From positions 1 through 64,000 of the forward strand of contig NZ_BOOH01000034.1 of NCBI RefSeq assembly GCF_016863135.1: 64,000 nt of DNA. Direction: 5' to 3'. The position numbers were made by a program, and so were the translations under genes. Within the stretch, counting starts at the first letter, position 1; every line of letters starts with the position of its first letter. The notes below the pieces were generated by a model. It was not told the DNA's origin. It saw only the letters and a program-made list of their open reading frames with translations, and did not search any database. The stretch is from Planobispora longispora (GTDB lineage Bacteria > Actinomycetota > Actinomycetes > Streptosporangiales > Streptosporangiaceae). Shown piece by piece: positions 1 to 8,725 of this stretch.

Positions 1-1
1 C

Positions 2-1612
2 GAGGAGGGCGACTGCGAGGTGTACTTCGCGGTCCGCGCCGCCCGGCCGAGCTCGCCGATCCTGCTCTCGATCCCGTTCCCGACCTGGCAGGCGTACAAC
101 CGGGCGGGCATCCCCGGCGAGGGGCTCTACTGGGCCGAGCATCCCACCCGGGCCGCGCGTGTCTCCTTCGACCGGCCGGGCGGCGGTCCGCCCCCGGAGC
201 GCTGGGAGGAGGGCATGATCCGCTGGCTGGAACCCGCCGGATACGACGTCGACTACTGCTCCGGCCTCGACCTGCACGACGGCCGGGAACTGCTGGCCGG
301 CTACCGCCTGCTGGTGGTCAACGGCCACGACGAGTACTGGACGGCGGGCATGCGCGACACCGTCGAGGAGTTCGTCCGCCGGGGCGGCAACCTCGCGGTC
401 TTCTCCGGCAACACCTGCTGGTGGCAGTTCCGGCTGGAGGACGGCGGGCGCACCATGGTCTGCCACCGCGACGCCGCCGCCGATCCCGTCGCCGCGACGG
501 ACCCGGCGCTCACCACGGTCGAGTGGTCCAGCTCACCCGTCGACCGGCCGGAGAACTCGATGATCGGGGTGAGCTTCCGGCGGGGCGCGGGGACCTGGGG
601 ACCGTACATGCAGCGGATGCACGACGAGTCCTACGTCGTCCGCTTCCCCGAGCACTGGGCCTTCGCCGGGACCGGGCTCGGCGAGGGCGACAAGTTCGGC
701 CGGGGCGCGCTGGGATACGAGACCGACGCGTGCGACTTCGTCGAGATCGACGGCGTCCCGGCGGCCACCGGCCGCGACGGCACGCCGCCGTCCTTCGTGA
801 TCCTGGCCACCGCGGACCTGCGCCACTGGCACCGGTACGGCCAGGGCGGCATGGCGACCATGGGCGCCATGCGCCTGGGCGCGGGGACGGTGTTCACCGC
901 CGCCACCGTGAACTGGGGCAACGCCCTCCACGAGCCGCACGTGGAGCGGATCACCCGCAACGTGCTGGACCGGCTGTCCGCATCCGGGGACGGCTGGGAG
1001 GTGATCGGCTCCGCGGGAGCGCTGCGCGCCATGTCGGTCCTCGGCTCCGTGCTGTACGGCGCCGACGCGGACGGCATGCTGCTGACCCGGGAGCTGTCGG
1101 GCCAGAACCTGCGCTGGCGGCGGGGCGGCTCCACGCCGGGGGTGACGGCGCTGGCCGTACCGCGCGAGGCCACCCCGGCCCGCCCCATCGGCCTGTACGG
1201 CCTCACCGGGGACGGCCGCCTGGTCTACCGCGAGCCCGACGGGTCCTGGACGACGCTCCTCGATGACGCCCCCGCCGGGGCCACGGGCCTCGCGACGGTC
1301 AACGGCGAGTTGTTCGCCGCCGCCTCCGGGACGTTGTGGCACCGGTCCGCGGAGGGCGACCGCTGGGAGCCGATCGACACCCTGCCCGGGATGACCGCCC
1401 TGACCTCCACGAACGGCCGTCTCTACGCCACGGACGCCGCGGGCCGGGTCCGCACCCGGCTGCCGCTGGGCGTCCCGGCCGAGTGGACCGATCTGTGCGA
1501 CGCCGCCGGGGCCGCCGTCCTGACGGCCCACGCCGGGCGGCTGATCGCCACCGGCCCCGGCCTGCCCCTGTCCTGGCGCGCCTGCGTGCCCGACCCGGCG
1601 CCCTCGTCCTGA
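2..1612 (+). CDS. N,N-dimethylformamidase large-subunit-like protein (5' truncated)
   Basis: The frame is open to the first base of the window (codons E-E-G-D-C-E precede the GTG at 20), so the true start lies outside and 536 residues are visible. The segment around VVNGHDEYW and FSGNTCWWQ matches the C-terminal domain of the N,N-dimethylformamidase beta subunit family, often found in actinomycetes as proteins of unknown substrate. From about residue 330 the sequence turns into repeated short units (LYG, GRLVYR, GELFAAA, GRLYATD) resembling beta-propeller blades. The catalytic metal ligands cannot be checked by eye. Amide hydrolysis is a family-level guess. Ends in a 24-nt tandem repeat, convergent with the VanX-like gene. 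Confidence 0.75.
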   Translation, partial: EEGDCEVYFAVRAARPSSPILLSIPFPTWQAYNRAGIPGEGLYWAEHPTRAARVSFDRPGGGPPPERWEEGMIRWLEPAGYDVDYCSGLDLHDGRELLAGYRLLVVNGHDEYWTAGMRDTVEEFVRRGGNLAVFSGNTCWWQFRLEDGGRTMVCHRDAAADPVAATDPALTTVEWSSSPVDRPENSMIGVSFRRGAGTWGPYMQRMHDESYVVRFPEHWAFAGTGLGEGDKFGRGALGYETDACDFVEIDGVPAATGRDGTPPSFVILATADLRHWHRYGQGGMATMGAMRLGAGTVFTAATVNWGNALHEPHVERITRNVLDRLSASGDGWEVIGSAGALRAMSVLGSVLYGADADGMLLTRELSGQNLRWRRGGSTPGVTALAVPREATPARPIGLYGLTGDGRLVYREPDGSWTTLLDDAPAGATGLATVNGELFAAASGTLWHRSAEGDRWEPIDTLPGMTALTSTNGRLYATDAAGRVRTRLPLGVPAEWTDLCDAAGAAVLTAHAGRLIATGPGLPLSWRACVPDPAPSS

Positions 1613-1699
1613 GAAGGCGCGGCCTCCTCGCCTTGAGAAGGGCCCGCCTCCTCGCCTTGAGAAGGCGCGGCGTCCCCGTGCTGAGAGGGCCCGGCGGGG
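1608..1699. repeat. 24-nt tandem repeat, about four copies
   Basis: Units begin at 1608, 1632, 1656 and 1680 and share the pattern C-YTGAGAAGG then a GC-rich part. Unit 1 contains the stop codon of the upstream gene. Within and between units AAGGCG faces CGCCTT, so the transcript can form consecutive small hairpins. It fills the gap between two convergent genes and may act as a bidirectional terminator. Confidence 0.7.
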
Positions 1700-2359
1700 T
1701 CACGGCTCCCGGGGGCCGTAGCGGGCCGCGGACGCCCCGGTGACCATGGCCCAGTACCGGTCGCCGTAGGACCAGTGCCACCACTCGGTCGGGTAGTTGA
1801 CCAGGCCGGCCGGTTCCAGGGCCGAGGCGAGGAGCTTGCGGTGGTGGCGGGCCTCGGTGGACAGGCCGGCGGCGGCGGTGTAGCAGGCGCCGTCGCTCTG
1901 CTCGGGGGTGGCGTTGACCGGGGTGCCCATGTCGAGTTCGACGCCGTCCTCGGTGCACAGGGTCAGGTCCACCGCCGCGCCCGCGGTGTGCGGGGCGACC
2001 TCGACGGGTGAGACGTAGCGGCTGGCCGCCGACCGGAGCTCCTCGGGCGACATCCCGGGGAACTCCGCCCGCAGGGACGCCGAGTAGTCGTCGAAGATCT
2101 GCTGCTGCGTCACGATCGGCCGGTACCCCTCCACGACCAGCAGCCGGTAGCCGCCGGGGAGCTGGCCCTGCGCCGCCTCCAGCCGGGCCAGCAGTCCTTC
2201 CCGGAGATGGGCGTAGGCGCCCTCGGGGTCGGCGAGCCGGTCGTCGGTGCGCAGCCGGCCGCGGATGTCGACCAGCGGCTCTCCGCTCTCCTCGACCGGG
2301 ATCGAGACGACTCGGGGGTCGGAGATCAACACGATTTCCCGCATATGCGCAATTGTCAC
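1700..2359 (-). CDS. D-alanyl-D-alanine dipeptidase, VanX-like (peptidase M15D)
   Basis: Zinc dipeptidase that cleaves D-Ala-D-Ala. The full VanX set is visible in 219 aa: R80 in EGYRP, zinc ligands H124 and D131 in HTAGAAVD, catalytic E192 and ligand H195 in EWWH. No signal peptide, so it acts in the cytoplasm. The GTG start overlaps the TGA of the upstream ROK gene (GTGA), implying translational coupling. An internal ATG at 2344 is an alternative start. No vanH or vanA ligase is nearby, so housekeeping peptide scavenging or wall recycling is more likely than glycopeptide resistance. Confidence 0.88.
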   Translation of the reverse strand: MTIAHMREIVLISDPRVVSIPVEESGEPLVDIRGRLRTDDRLADPEGAYAHLREGLLARLEAAQGQLPGGYRLLVVEGYRPIVTQQQIFDDYSASLRAEFPGMSPEELRSAASRYVSPVEVAPHTAGAAVDLTLCTEDGVELDMGTPVNATPEQSDGACYTAAAGLSTEARHHRKLLASALEPAGLVNYPTEWWHWSYGDRYWAMVTGASAARYGPREP

Positions 2360-3516
2360 ACTGTGTCGGAGAACACCGCTTCCCGGGCCTGCTGGAGGGC
2401 GGAGACCAGGGCGCCCCGCAGCACCGGGTTGCCCTCGACCTCGGTCACCACGACCCGGGGCCGGCTCGGGCAGATCCGCGCCACGGCCTCCTCGACCCGG
2501 CCCGCCAGCGCCTCGCCCCCGGCCCGGCCGACGTCGCCGCTGAGCACGATCAGGCCCGGGTCAAGGACGACCGCCACCGCCGCCACGCCGACCGCCAGGC
2601 GGCCGGCGAGCTCGTCGAGGAAGCCCTCGGGGCCGTCGGCGACGGCCGCGCGGACCCGTTCGCCCACCGAACGGCCGTCGACGCCGTACGCGCCCGCCAG
2701 GCTGGTGACGGCGTCCCCGCCCACCAGGCGCTGGAAGGAGCCCGACTGGGGCTCGCTCACGTCGGTCGGGAGCGGCTCCCCGGGGACCGGGAGCCAGCCG
2801 ATCTCGCCCGCGCCCCCGGTGAAGCCGCGGTGCAGCCGCCCGCCGAGCATGACCCCCAGGCCCTGGCCGACCCCCGCCCAGACGAGCACGAAGTCGTCCA
2901 CCTCCCGGGAGGCGCCGTGGGAGCGTTCGGCCAGCGCGGCCAGGTTCACGTCGTTCTCGATCGTCACCGGGACGTCGAGGTCGCGGCGGAGCCCGGCGAG
3001 CACGCCGTCGTGCCAGGAGGGCAGGTCGAAGGAGAAACGCATGTCCCCGGTCCGGGGATCGACGACGCCCCGGGTGCCGATCACGAAGGCGCGCAGCCGC
3101 GTGAGATCGATGCCCGCCGACGCGCAGGCCTTCTCGATGACGCCGCGCACCAGCCGCACCGGGTCCTCGTACCCGCTGGGGTCGGCCGAGACCTCCGCGA
3201 CGAGCTCCCCGGTGATGTCGGCGATCCCCGCGCTGATCCGGTCGGGCAGCACGTCCAGGCCCGCGACGTACGCGCAGGAGGGCACGACGCCGTAGAGCGC
3301 GGCGTTCGGGCCGCGCCCGCCGGCCTGCTCGCCGACCACCGCGACGAGGTCGCGCTCCTCCAGCCTGACCAGCAACTGGCCGGCGGTGACCTTGGACAGG
3401 CCGGTGTGCTCTCCCAGCTCCGCGCGGGTGAGCGGACCGCTGGACAGCAGCAGTTCCAGCGCCGCGCGGTCGTTGAGCTGGCGCAACAGCCGGGGTGTTC
3501 CCGGGCGTCTGGGCAC
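2356..3516 (-). CDS. ROK family transcriptional repressor (ROK1)
   Basis: 386 aa. Residues about 8-70 form a winged helix (LTRAELGEHTGLSKVTAGQL), followed by a ROK sugar-kinase-like domain. The acidic sugar-contact motif ENDVNLAALAE is present. The kinase phosphate loop DxGGT is replaced by GLDVLPD, and the ROK zinc motif (CxCGxxGC) and the GH of GEIGH are missing (GEIGW). It is therefore a non-catalytic regulator. GTG start with GGGGGAGG upstream. Operon with the VanX-like gene and divergent from a sugar ABC operon, its likely target together with itself. Very similar to ROK2 (9159-10337). Confidence 0.9.
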   Translation of the reverse strand: MPRRPGTPRLLRQLNDRAALELLLSSGPLTRAELGEHTGLSKVTAGQLLVRLEERDLVAVVGEQAGGRGPNAALYGVVPSCAYVAGLDVLPDRISAGIADITGELVAEVSADPSGYEDPVRLVRGVIEKACASAGIDLTRLRAFVIGTRGVVDPRTGDMRFSFDLPSWHDGVLAGLRRDLDVPVTIENDVNLAALAERSHGASREVDDFVLVWAGVGQGLGVMLGGRLHRGFTGGAGEIGWLPVPGEPLPTDVSEPQSGSFQRLVGGDAVTSLAGAYGVDGRSVGERVRAAVADGPEGFLDELAGRLAVGVAAVAVVLDPGLIVLSGDVGRAGGEALAGRVEEAVARICPSRPRVVVTEVEGNPVLRGALVSALQQAREAVFSDTV

Positions 3517-3541
3517 GATCTGCCTCCCCCGTCACGATCCG

Positions 3542-3584
3542 CTAACGATCGTTTCTTTTAAGAAAGTTTCTTGTTAGTTTAGCC
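3542..3584. promoter_or_regulatory. Candidate ROK operator, copy A
   Basis: AT-rich island between divergent ROK1 and the ABC operon. It holds AAGAAA-g-TTTCTT (3560-3572), an overlapping TTTCTT-tt-AAGAAA (3552-3565), and flanking CTAAC (3542-3546) and GTTAG (3573-3577). The 27-bp stretch 3558-3584 matches 10403-10429, upstream of ROK2, at 21 of 27 positions in the same orientation relative to the repressor gene. Binding is inferred. Confidence 0.65.
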
Positions 3585-3738
3585 GCAGTCAGCCCGGCGG
3601 CAAGGGCACGAGAACGCCGCGGGATGTCAGAGCGCCGACCGTATGGAGGGCGTCTTCGATCAGGTACGGCCTGGCATGGGGACCAGACCGGCACCCGAAG
3701 CGCGACCCCGACGCGAAGCCGGGAAGGGAGAACCCCAA

Positions 3739-5064
3739 ATGAAGTTCACGAAGATTGCCGTTGCCACGGCCACCACCGCCGCCCTGGCTCTGGGCCTCGC
3801 CGCCTGCGGCTCCAGCGAGCCCGCCACCGAGACCGCCCCGAAGGCCGACGCCTCCGCCGGCGGCAAGAAGTTCGCGGGCGAGACTCTCACCCTGTGGCGT
3901 CTGGGTGAGAGCAACCCGGCTGCCCAGAAGTACACGGACGCCCTGGTCGCCGCCTTCGAGGCGGAGACCGGTGCGAAGACCAAGGTTGAGTGGATCCCGT
4001 GGCCCCAGGTGAACGACAAGTTCACCGCGGCCGCCGCGGGCGGCGCCGGCCCGGACGTCACCGAGATCGGCAACGACCAGGTGCCGCTCTGGCGCAGCCA
4101 GGACGCCCTGCACCCCATCACCGCGGTCTTCGGCGGTGGTGACCACGCGCAGATTCCGAAGAACCTGCTCTCCCTGGAGACCGACGGCGGCGAGATCTAC
4201 GCCGCGCCGTGGGGCGCCGGCACCCGCGCCGTGCTCTACCGCAAGGACTGGTTCGACGAGCTCAAGATCGAGGCCCCGAAGACCTGGGACGAGGTCATCG
4301 CCGCGGCCAAGAAGATCCAGGAGAAGAAGGGCAAGGACGTCGACGGCTTCGCCTTCAACGGCGGCTCCGACGCCAACCACCTCCTCGGCGCGCTCGCCTG
4401 GGCCGAGGGCGGCGAGTACGCCCTCAAGGAGGGCGACAAGTGGGTCGGCAAGCTGACCGACCCGGCGTTCAAGGCCGGTTTCGACACCTACACGAAGATC
4501 GTCACCGAGGGCCTGTCCAGCAAGTCCCGTCTCGGCCAGAACTCCGCCGACATCCGTACCCGCTTCGCCAACGGCAAGGTCGGCATGTACCTGACCGCCG
4601 GCTGGGACATCGCCACGATCAAGGAGGAGAGCTCGGGCAAGGTCGCCGAGGACCAGCTCGCCTTCTTCCCGCTCCCGAGCAAGAGCGGCGGGGCGGCCCC
4701 GGCCTTCTTCGGCGGCAACGACATCGCCGTCTGGAACGACGCCAAGAACAAGGACCTGGCGACCGAGTTCGTGAAGTTCTCCACCACCAAGGAGTGGGCG
4801 GGCCGGTACGCCTCCGAGGGCGGCCTGCTGCCGATCTACCCCGAGCAGCTCGAGAAGCTGAAGGAGGACCCGGCGCAGGCTCCGTTCGCCGAGGCCTTCG
4901 CCAACGCCAAGGCGCTGCCGGCCGACTCCAACTGGACCGAGGCCGGTGAGACCAAGGCCGTGCTGCAGAACGCCGCCCGGTCGGTCATCGAGGGCAAGGC
5001 CACCGCTGACGAGGCTCTGGCCAAGGCCAACACGGAACTCGAAGAGATCCTGAACCAGCAGTAA
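3739..5064 (+). CDS. Sugar ABC transporter solute-binding lipoprotein
   Basis: 441 aa. I start it at ATG 3739 (MKFTKIAV), with AAGGGAG 8 nt upstream. An upstream in-frame extension to 3643 has no signal peptide and is rejected. The lipoprotein signal ends in LGLAAC (Cys about residue 26). The rest is a family-1 extracellular binding protein (SBP_bac_8 type: TLWRLGESNPAAQKY near the N-terminus, APWGAGTRAVLYRKDWF in the hinge region). It captures an oligosaccharide or sugar derivative for the permeases that follow directly. No ATPase gene is present; such systems usually share an MsiK-type ATPase. Substrate is not readable from the sequence. Confidence 0.92.
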   Translation: MKFTKIAVATATTAALALGLAACGSSEPATETAPKADASAGGKKFAGETLTLWRLGESNPAAQKYTDALVAAFEAETGAKTKVEWIPWPQVNDKFTAAAAGGAGPDVTEIGNDQVPLWRSQDALHPITAVFGGGDHAQIPKNLLSLETDGGEIYAAPWGAGTRAVLYRKDWFDELKIEAPKTWDEVIAAAKKIQEKKGKDVDGFAFNGGSDANHLLGALAWAEGGEYALKEGDKWVGKLTDPAFKAGFDTYTKIVTEGLSSKSRLGQNSADIRTRFANGKVGMYLTAGWDIATIKEESSGKVAEDQLAFFPLPSKSGGAAPAFFGGNDIAVWNDAKNKDLATEFVKFSTTKEWAGRYASEGGLLPIYPEQLEKLKEDPAQAPFAEAFANAKALPADSNWTEAGETKAVLQNAARSVIEGKATADEALAKANTELEEILNQQ

Positions 5065-5066
5065 CC

Positions 5067-6077
5067 ATGGCGAACACGTCGACGCTCGCCCGGGGCGGGG
5101 GCAACCCCCCCGCCTCCGGGCGGCCCCCCACGCGCTCCAGGCGCCGGACGAAGGCCAGCGGGATGCCCGAGTGGGTCATCCCGTACGTCCTTCTCATCCC
5201 CGGCCTGCTGGTCATCGCCGGGTTGCTGCTCTACCCGACGATCCAGATGGTCATCATGTCCTTCCAGAAGGTCGGGCTGCGCCAGATCCGCGGCGTGCCG
5301 GCCGAGTCGGTGGGCACGGAGAACTACACCCAGATCTTCGAGAGCGAGATCTTCTGGTCCTCGCTCCGCAACACCGTCACCTTCGCCGTCGTCACGGTGG
5401 CCCTCACCCTGATCCTCGGCACCGCGGTGGGCACCCTGCTCAACAGGTTGAGCAGGAAGATGTCCACCTTCGTGGTCGTCGGCATCATGTCCGCGTGGGC
5501 GGTGCCGCCGGTCGCCCAGGGCGTCATCTGGCGGTGGCTCTTCGACGCCGACGCGGGCATCATCAACTGGGCGCTCAACCTGCTCCCCGACTGGTTCTCC
5601 GAGCTGCTGTTCGGGCGGTCCGACTGGACCGGCGAGCCCTGGCTCAACGACGCGTTCACCATCTACCTCGTCCTGATCGTCTGCGTGGTCTGGGCCTCGT
5701 TCCCGTTCATCGCGGTCTCGGTGCTGGCCGGGCTCAAGGGCATCCCCGCCGAGCTCTACGAGGCGGCCCGGGTCGACGGCTCCGGCGCCTGGCGGACCTT
5801 CAGAACGATCACGCTTCCGCTGCTCAGGCCGGTCTTCGCGGTGCTGACGATCCTGTCGATCATCTGGAACTTCAAGGTCTTCAGCCAGCTGTACGTGCTG
5901 ATGGGCGGGCCGAACAACCGCGAGGCGTTCAACCTGTCGATGTTCTCCTTCGCCGAGGCCTTCCGCAGCCCGCCGAAGATGGGCAGCGGCGCGGCGATCG
6001 CGGTGGTGCTCACGCTGCTGCTGCTCGTCGTGACCGCTTTCTACGTCCGGCAGATCGTGAAGACGGAGGAGATGTGA
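5067..6077 (+). CDS. Sugar ABC transporter permease, MalF type
   Basis: 336 aa, starting 2 nt after the binding-protein stop. Cytoplasmic basic N-terminus, first helix at about 33-55 (YVLLIPGLLVIAGLLLYPT), further helices to the C-terminus. The binding-protein-dependent transport signature (EAA loop) is clear in ELYEAARVDGSGAWRTF. Forms the membrane channel with the downstream permease. Confidence 0.92.
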   Translation: MANTSTLARGGGNPPASGRPPTRSRRRTKASGMPEWVIPYVLLIPGLLVIAGLLLYPTIQMVIMSFQKVGLRQIRGVPAESVGTENYTQIFESEIFWSSLRNTVTFAVVTVALTLILGTAVGTLLNRLSRKMSTFVVVGIMSAWAVPPVAQGVIWRWLFDADAGIINWALNLLPDWFSELLFGRSDWTGEPWLNDAFTIYLVLIVCVVWASFPFIAVSVLAGLKGIPAELYEAARVDGSGAWRTFRTITLPLLRPVFAVLTILSIIWNFKVFSQLYVLMGGPNNREAFNLSMFSFAEAFRSPPKMGSGAAIAVVLTLLLLVVTAFYVRQIVKTEEM

Positions 6078-6994
6078 CGACCTCACTCACCGGCGGCAAG
6101 CCGGACGCCTCCACCCGCAACCGACCGGCCGCGAGCGGGGGGATGGATCCCCGTACCCGCAAGCGCCTCGGTGTGATCGCGCTCAACACGGCCGGAGTCC
6201 TGGTCTTCCTGTTCGCGACCTTCCCCGTCTACTGGATGGTCTCCACCGCGTTCAAGACCAACGACCAGATCTTCACGACGGACTTCATCCCCATCCCGAC
6301 GGAGATCACCTTCGATCACCTGGACCGGGTGCTCACCGAGGGCGTGGCCGGCAACTCCATCTGGGTCTACATGCGCAACAGCGCCATCGTGGCCCTGGGG
6401 ACCGTGCTCATCGGCGCCGTCTTCGCCCTGCTGGCCGCCACGGCCATCGCCCGCTTCCGGTTCCGGGGCCGCACCAGCTTCCTGATCACCCTGCTGATCG
6501 TCCAGATGATCCCGGCCGAGGCCCTGCTCATCCCGCTCTTCCTCAACGTCAGGCGACTCGGCCTGTACGACCAGCTGCTCGGCCTGATCGTGATCAACGT
6601 CGGCCTGACCCTCCCCTTCGGCATCTGGATGCTGCGCACGTTCGTCGCCGCGGTGCCCAAGTCGCTGGAGGAGGCGGCCTGGATCGACGGCGCGAGCCGG
6701 TTCACGACCTTCCGGAAGGTCCTGTTCCCCCTGGTGGCCCCCGGCCTGGTGGCGACGAGCATCTTCTCGTTCATCACCGCCTGGAACGAGCTGATCTTCG
6801 CGCTCATCCTCATGTCGGACTCCTCCGGCTACACGATGCCCGTCGCGCTGCAGTTCTTCTTCGGGCAGCGGGGCACCGACTGGGGCGCCATCATGGCCGG
6901 CTCCACGATGATGACCATCCCGGTCGTCGTCTTCTTCCTCCTGGTGCAGCGGCGGATGGTCTCCGGCCTCGTCGCTGGCGCAGTCAAGGGCTGA
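6074..6994 (+). CDS. Sugar ABC transporter permease, MalG type
   Basis: 306 aa from the GTG at 6074, which overlaps the upstream TGA (GTGA). The longer open frame back to 5171 is a shadow of the preceding gene. First helix about 35-57, EAA loop SLEEAAWIDGASRFTTF about two-thirds in, final helices before QRRMVSGLVAGAVKG. Second half of the permease heterodimer. Confidence 0.92.
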   Translation: MTTSLTGGKPDASTRNRPAASGGMDPRTRKRLGVIALNTAGVLVFLFATFPVYWMVSTAFKTNDQIFTTDFIPIPTEITFDHLDRVLTEGVAGNSIWVYMRNSAIVALGTVLIGAVFALLAATAIARFRFRGRTSFLITLLIVQMIPAEALLIPLFLNVRRLGLYDQLLGLIVINVGLTLPFGIWMLRTFVAAVPKSLEEAAWIDGASRFTTFRKVLFPLVAPGLVATSIFSFITAWNELIFALILMSDSSGYTMPVALQFFFGQRGTDWGAIMAGSTMMTIPVVVFFLLVQRRMVSGLVAGAVKG

Positions 6995-7011
6995 CCCCCG
7001 GTGCCGGTACG

Positions 7012-7036
7012 GCCCGCGCCCACAAGGCGCGGGCCG
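7012..7036 (+). terminator. Intra-operon stem-loop between permease and GH3 gene
   Basis: Perfect 10-bp stem GGCCCGCGCC/GGCGCGGGCC with a 5-nt loop, 18 nt after the permease stop and 55 nt before the GH3 start. No T-tract. It could stabilise the 3' end of the transporter message or partly terminate, lowering GH3 expression. Confidence 0.55.
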
Positions 7037-7091
7037 CGCCCGGCCCTGCCCGTATCCGAATCCCTCCTCAGCTAAGGAGCGCTCCAGCGCC

Positions 7092-8546
7092 ATGTCCGAG
7101 TTCATCGCGGGTCCCAGCGAGCAGGGGCTGTACCGCCTCGCGGCCGGCACGTTGCTCGTCGCCTTCCAGGGGACCACCGCTCCCGAGTGGGTGCTCCGGG
7201 AGCTGGACAACGGCCTCGGCGGCGTCACCCTCTTCGGCTTCAACGTCGCCGACCCCGGTCAGCTCTCCGCGCTGACCGCGAGGTTGCGCGCCGCGGGCGA
7301 ACCCGTCATCTCGCTGGACGAGGAGGGCGGCGACGTCACCCGCCTCGCCTACCACGTGGGCAGCCCCTACCCGGGCAACGCGGCCCTCGGCGCCGTCGAC
7401 GACGTCGAACTGACCCGGAGCGTCTACCGTTCCATCGGCGACGACCTGGCCCGCTGCGGGATCAACCTGGACATGGCCCCGGACGCCGACGTCAACACCG
7501 CCGACGACAACCCGGTGATCGGCACCCGCTCGTTCGGCTCCGACGCCGCACTCGTCGCCCGGCACACGGTCGCCGCCGTCCAGGGCCTGCAGTCCGCGGG
7601 CGTGGCCGCCTGCGTCAAGCACTTCCCCGGCCACGGCGCCACCCGGCAGGACTCCCACCTGGAGATCCCTCTCGTCGACGCCTCCATGGAGCTGCTGCGC
7701 GAGCGCGAGCTCGTGCCGTTCCGCGCCGCCATCGAGGCCGGGACCATGTCCGTCATGACCGCGCACGTCCGGGTCCCCGCCCTCACCGGCGACCTGCCCG
7801 CGACGCTCTCGCCCGCCGCGCTGACCACGCTGCTCCGCGGCGAACTGGGCTACGACGGCGTGGTGATCTCCGACGCCCTCGACATGCGGGCGATCACCGA
7901 CGCCTACGGCCTGGCCGGGGGCGCGGTGCTCTCCCTGGCCGCGGGGACGGACCTGCTCTGCCTCGGCCCGGTCCCCAGCGAGGACGACGTCCGCGCGATC
8001 ATCGCCGGGATCGTCGCCGCGGTGCGGGACGGCAGCCTGCCCCTGTCCCGCCTGGAGGAGGCCGCCGAGCACGTCTCCCGCCTCCGCGCCTGGTTCGGCG
8101 AGCCCCGGCAGGTCGCGAACGGCGAGAACGTGATCGGCCTGACTGCGGCCCGGCGCGCGGTCAGCCTCACCGGCTCGGCCGCCCCGCTGGTCAACCCGCT
8201 GGTGGTCGAGATAGACACCCCTCCCACCATCGCGGTGGGCGACGTGCCGTGGGGCTTCGCCCCGTGGCTCTCCCGGGCGGAGATCGTCCGGGTCAAGCCC
8301 GAGACCGCCGACGTTCCCGGCCTCCTGGAGGGCGCCGTCGGCCGTTCCCTGGTCATCGTCGTCAAGGACGCGCACCGCTACGAGAGCAGCCAGACGGTCG
8401 TGTCGGCGCTGCTGGCCGCCCGCCCCGACGCCACCGTGGTGGAGATGGGCCTGCCGATCTGGCGCCCGGAGGCCGCCGCGTACCTGGCCACCTACGGCGC
8501 CGCCCGGGCGAACGCCCAGGCCGCGGCCGAGCTCCTCGGCGTCTGA
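7092..8546 (+). CDS. Beta-N-acetylhexosaminidase, GH3 NagZ-like
   Basis: 484 aa. Carries the NagZ-subfamily signature KHFPGHGATRQDSHLEIP (176-193), whose D187-x-H189 dyad serves as general acid/base in that subfamily, and the nucleophile D261 in VISDALDM. No signal peptide, so it probably hydrolyses imported GlcNAc-containing saccharides in the cytoplasm. Residues after about 350 form a C-terminal domain as in two-domain GH3 enzymes. Start at 7092: AAGGAG (7074-7079) is 12 nt upstream, longer than usual, and lies in the palindrome GGAGCGCTCC (7076-7085), which could mask it. Last clear member of the sugar operon. Confidence 0.9.
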   Translation: MSEFIAGPSEQGLYRLAAGTLLVAFQGTTAPEWVLRELDNGLGGVTLFGFNVADPGQLSALTARLRAAGEPVISLDEEGGDVTRLAYHVGSPYPGNAALGAVDDVELTRSVYRSIGDDLARCGINLDMAPDADVNTADDNPVIGTRSFGSDAALVARHTVAAVQGLQSAGVAACVKHFPGHGATRQDSHLEIPLVDASMELLRERELVPFRAAIEAGTMSVMTAHVRVPALTGDLPATLSPAALTTLLRGELGYDGVVISDALDMRAITDAYGLAGGAVLSLAAGTDLLCLGPVPSEDDVRAIIAGIVAAVRDGSLPLSRLEEAAEHVSRLRAWFGEPRQVANGENVIGLTAARRAVSLTGSAAPLVNPLVVEIDTPPTIAVGDVPWGFAPWLSRAEIVRVKPETADVPGLLEGAVGRSLVIVVKDAHRYESSQTVVSALLAARPDATVVEMGLPIWRPEAAAYLATYGAARANAQAAAELLGV

Positions 8547-8598
8547 CCCCGGCGGCCCCGCACCGCGACGCGCCCGACTCCCGACGCCTGCGCCCGCC

Positions 8599-8654
8599 GA
8601 CGCGTCCACCCCCCAGCGCGTCCATCCGCCGACGCGTCCATCCCTGACGCGTCC
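8599..8654. repeat. Four-fold GACGCGTC element with 16-nt spacing
   Basis: The palindrome GACGCGTC(C) occurs at 8599, 8631 and 8646, with a one-base variant AGCGCGTCC at 8615. The spacings are 16, 16 and 15 nt. It lies between the GH3 gene and the small gene at 8726. Regular spacing of a palindrome suggests a cooperative protein-binding array, but it may be simple-repeat drift. Confidence 0.55.
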
Positions 8655-8725
8655 GGCCCGCGGAGACCTCCACGGCGTCTGGGCCCGTGGGGGTCACAGA
8701 TCATCACATAGCATCGACGTCAGCC

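Noticed and set aside
1700-2359. Glycopeptide resistance by VanX
   Set aside because: No vanH, vanA-type ligase or vanRS genes nearby; stand-alone VanX-like dipeptidases are common in actinomycetes.
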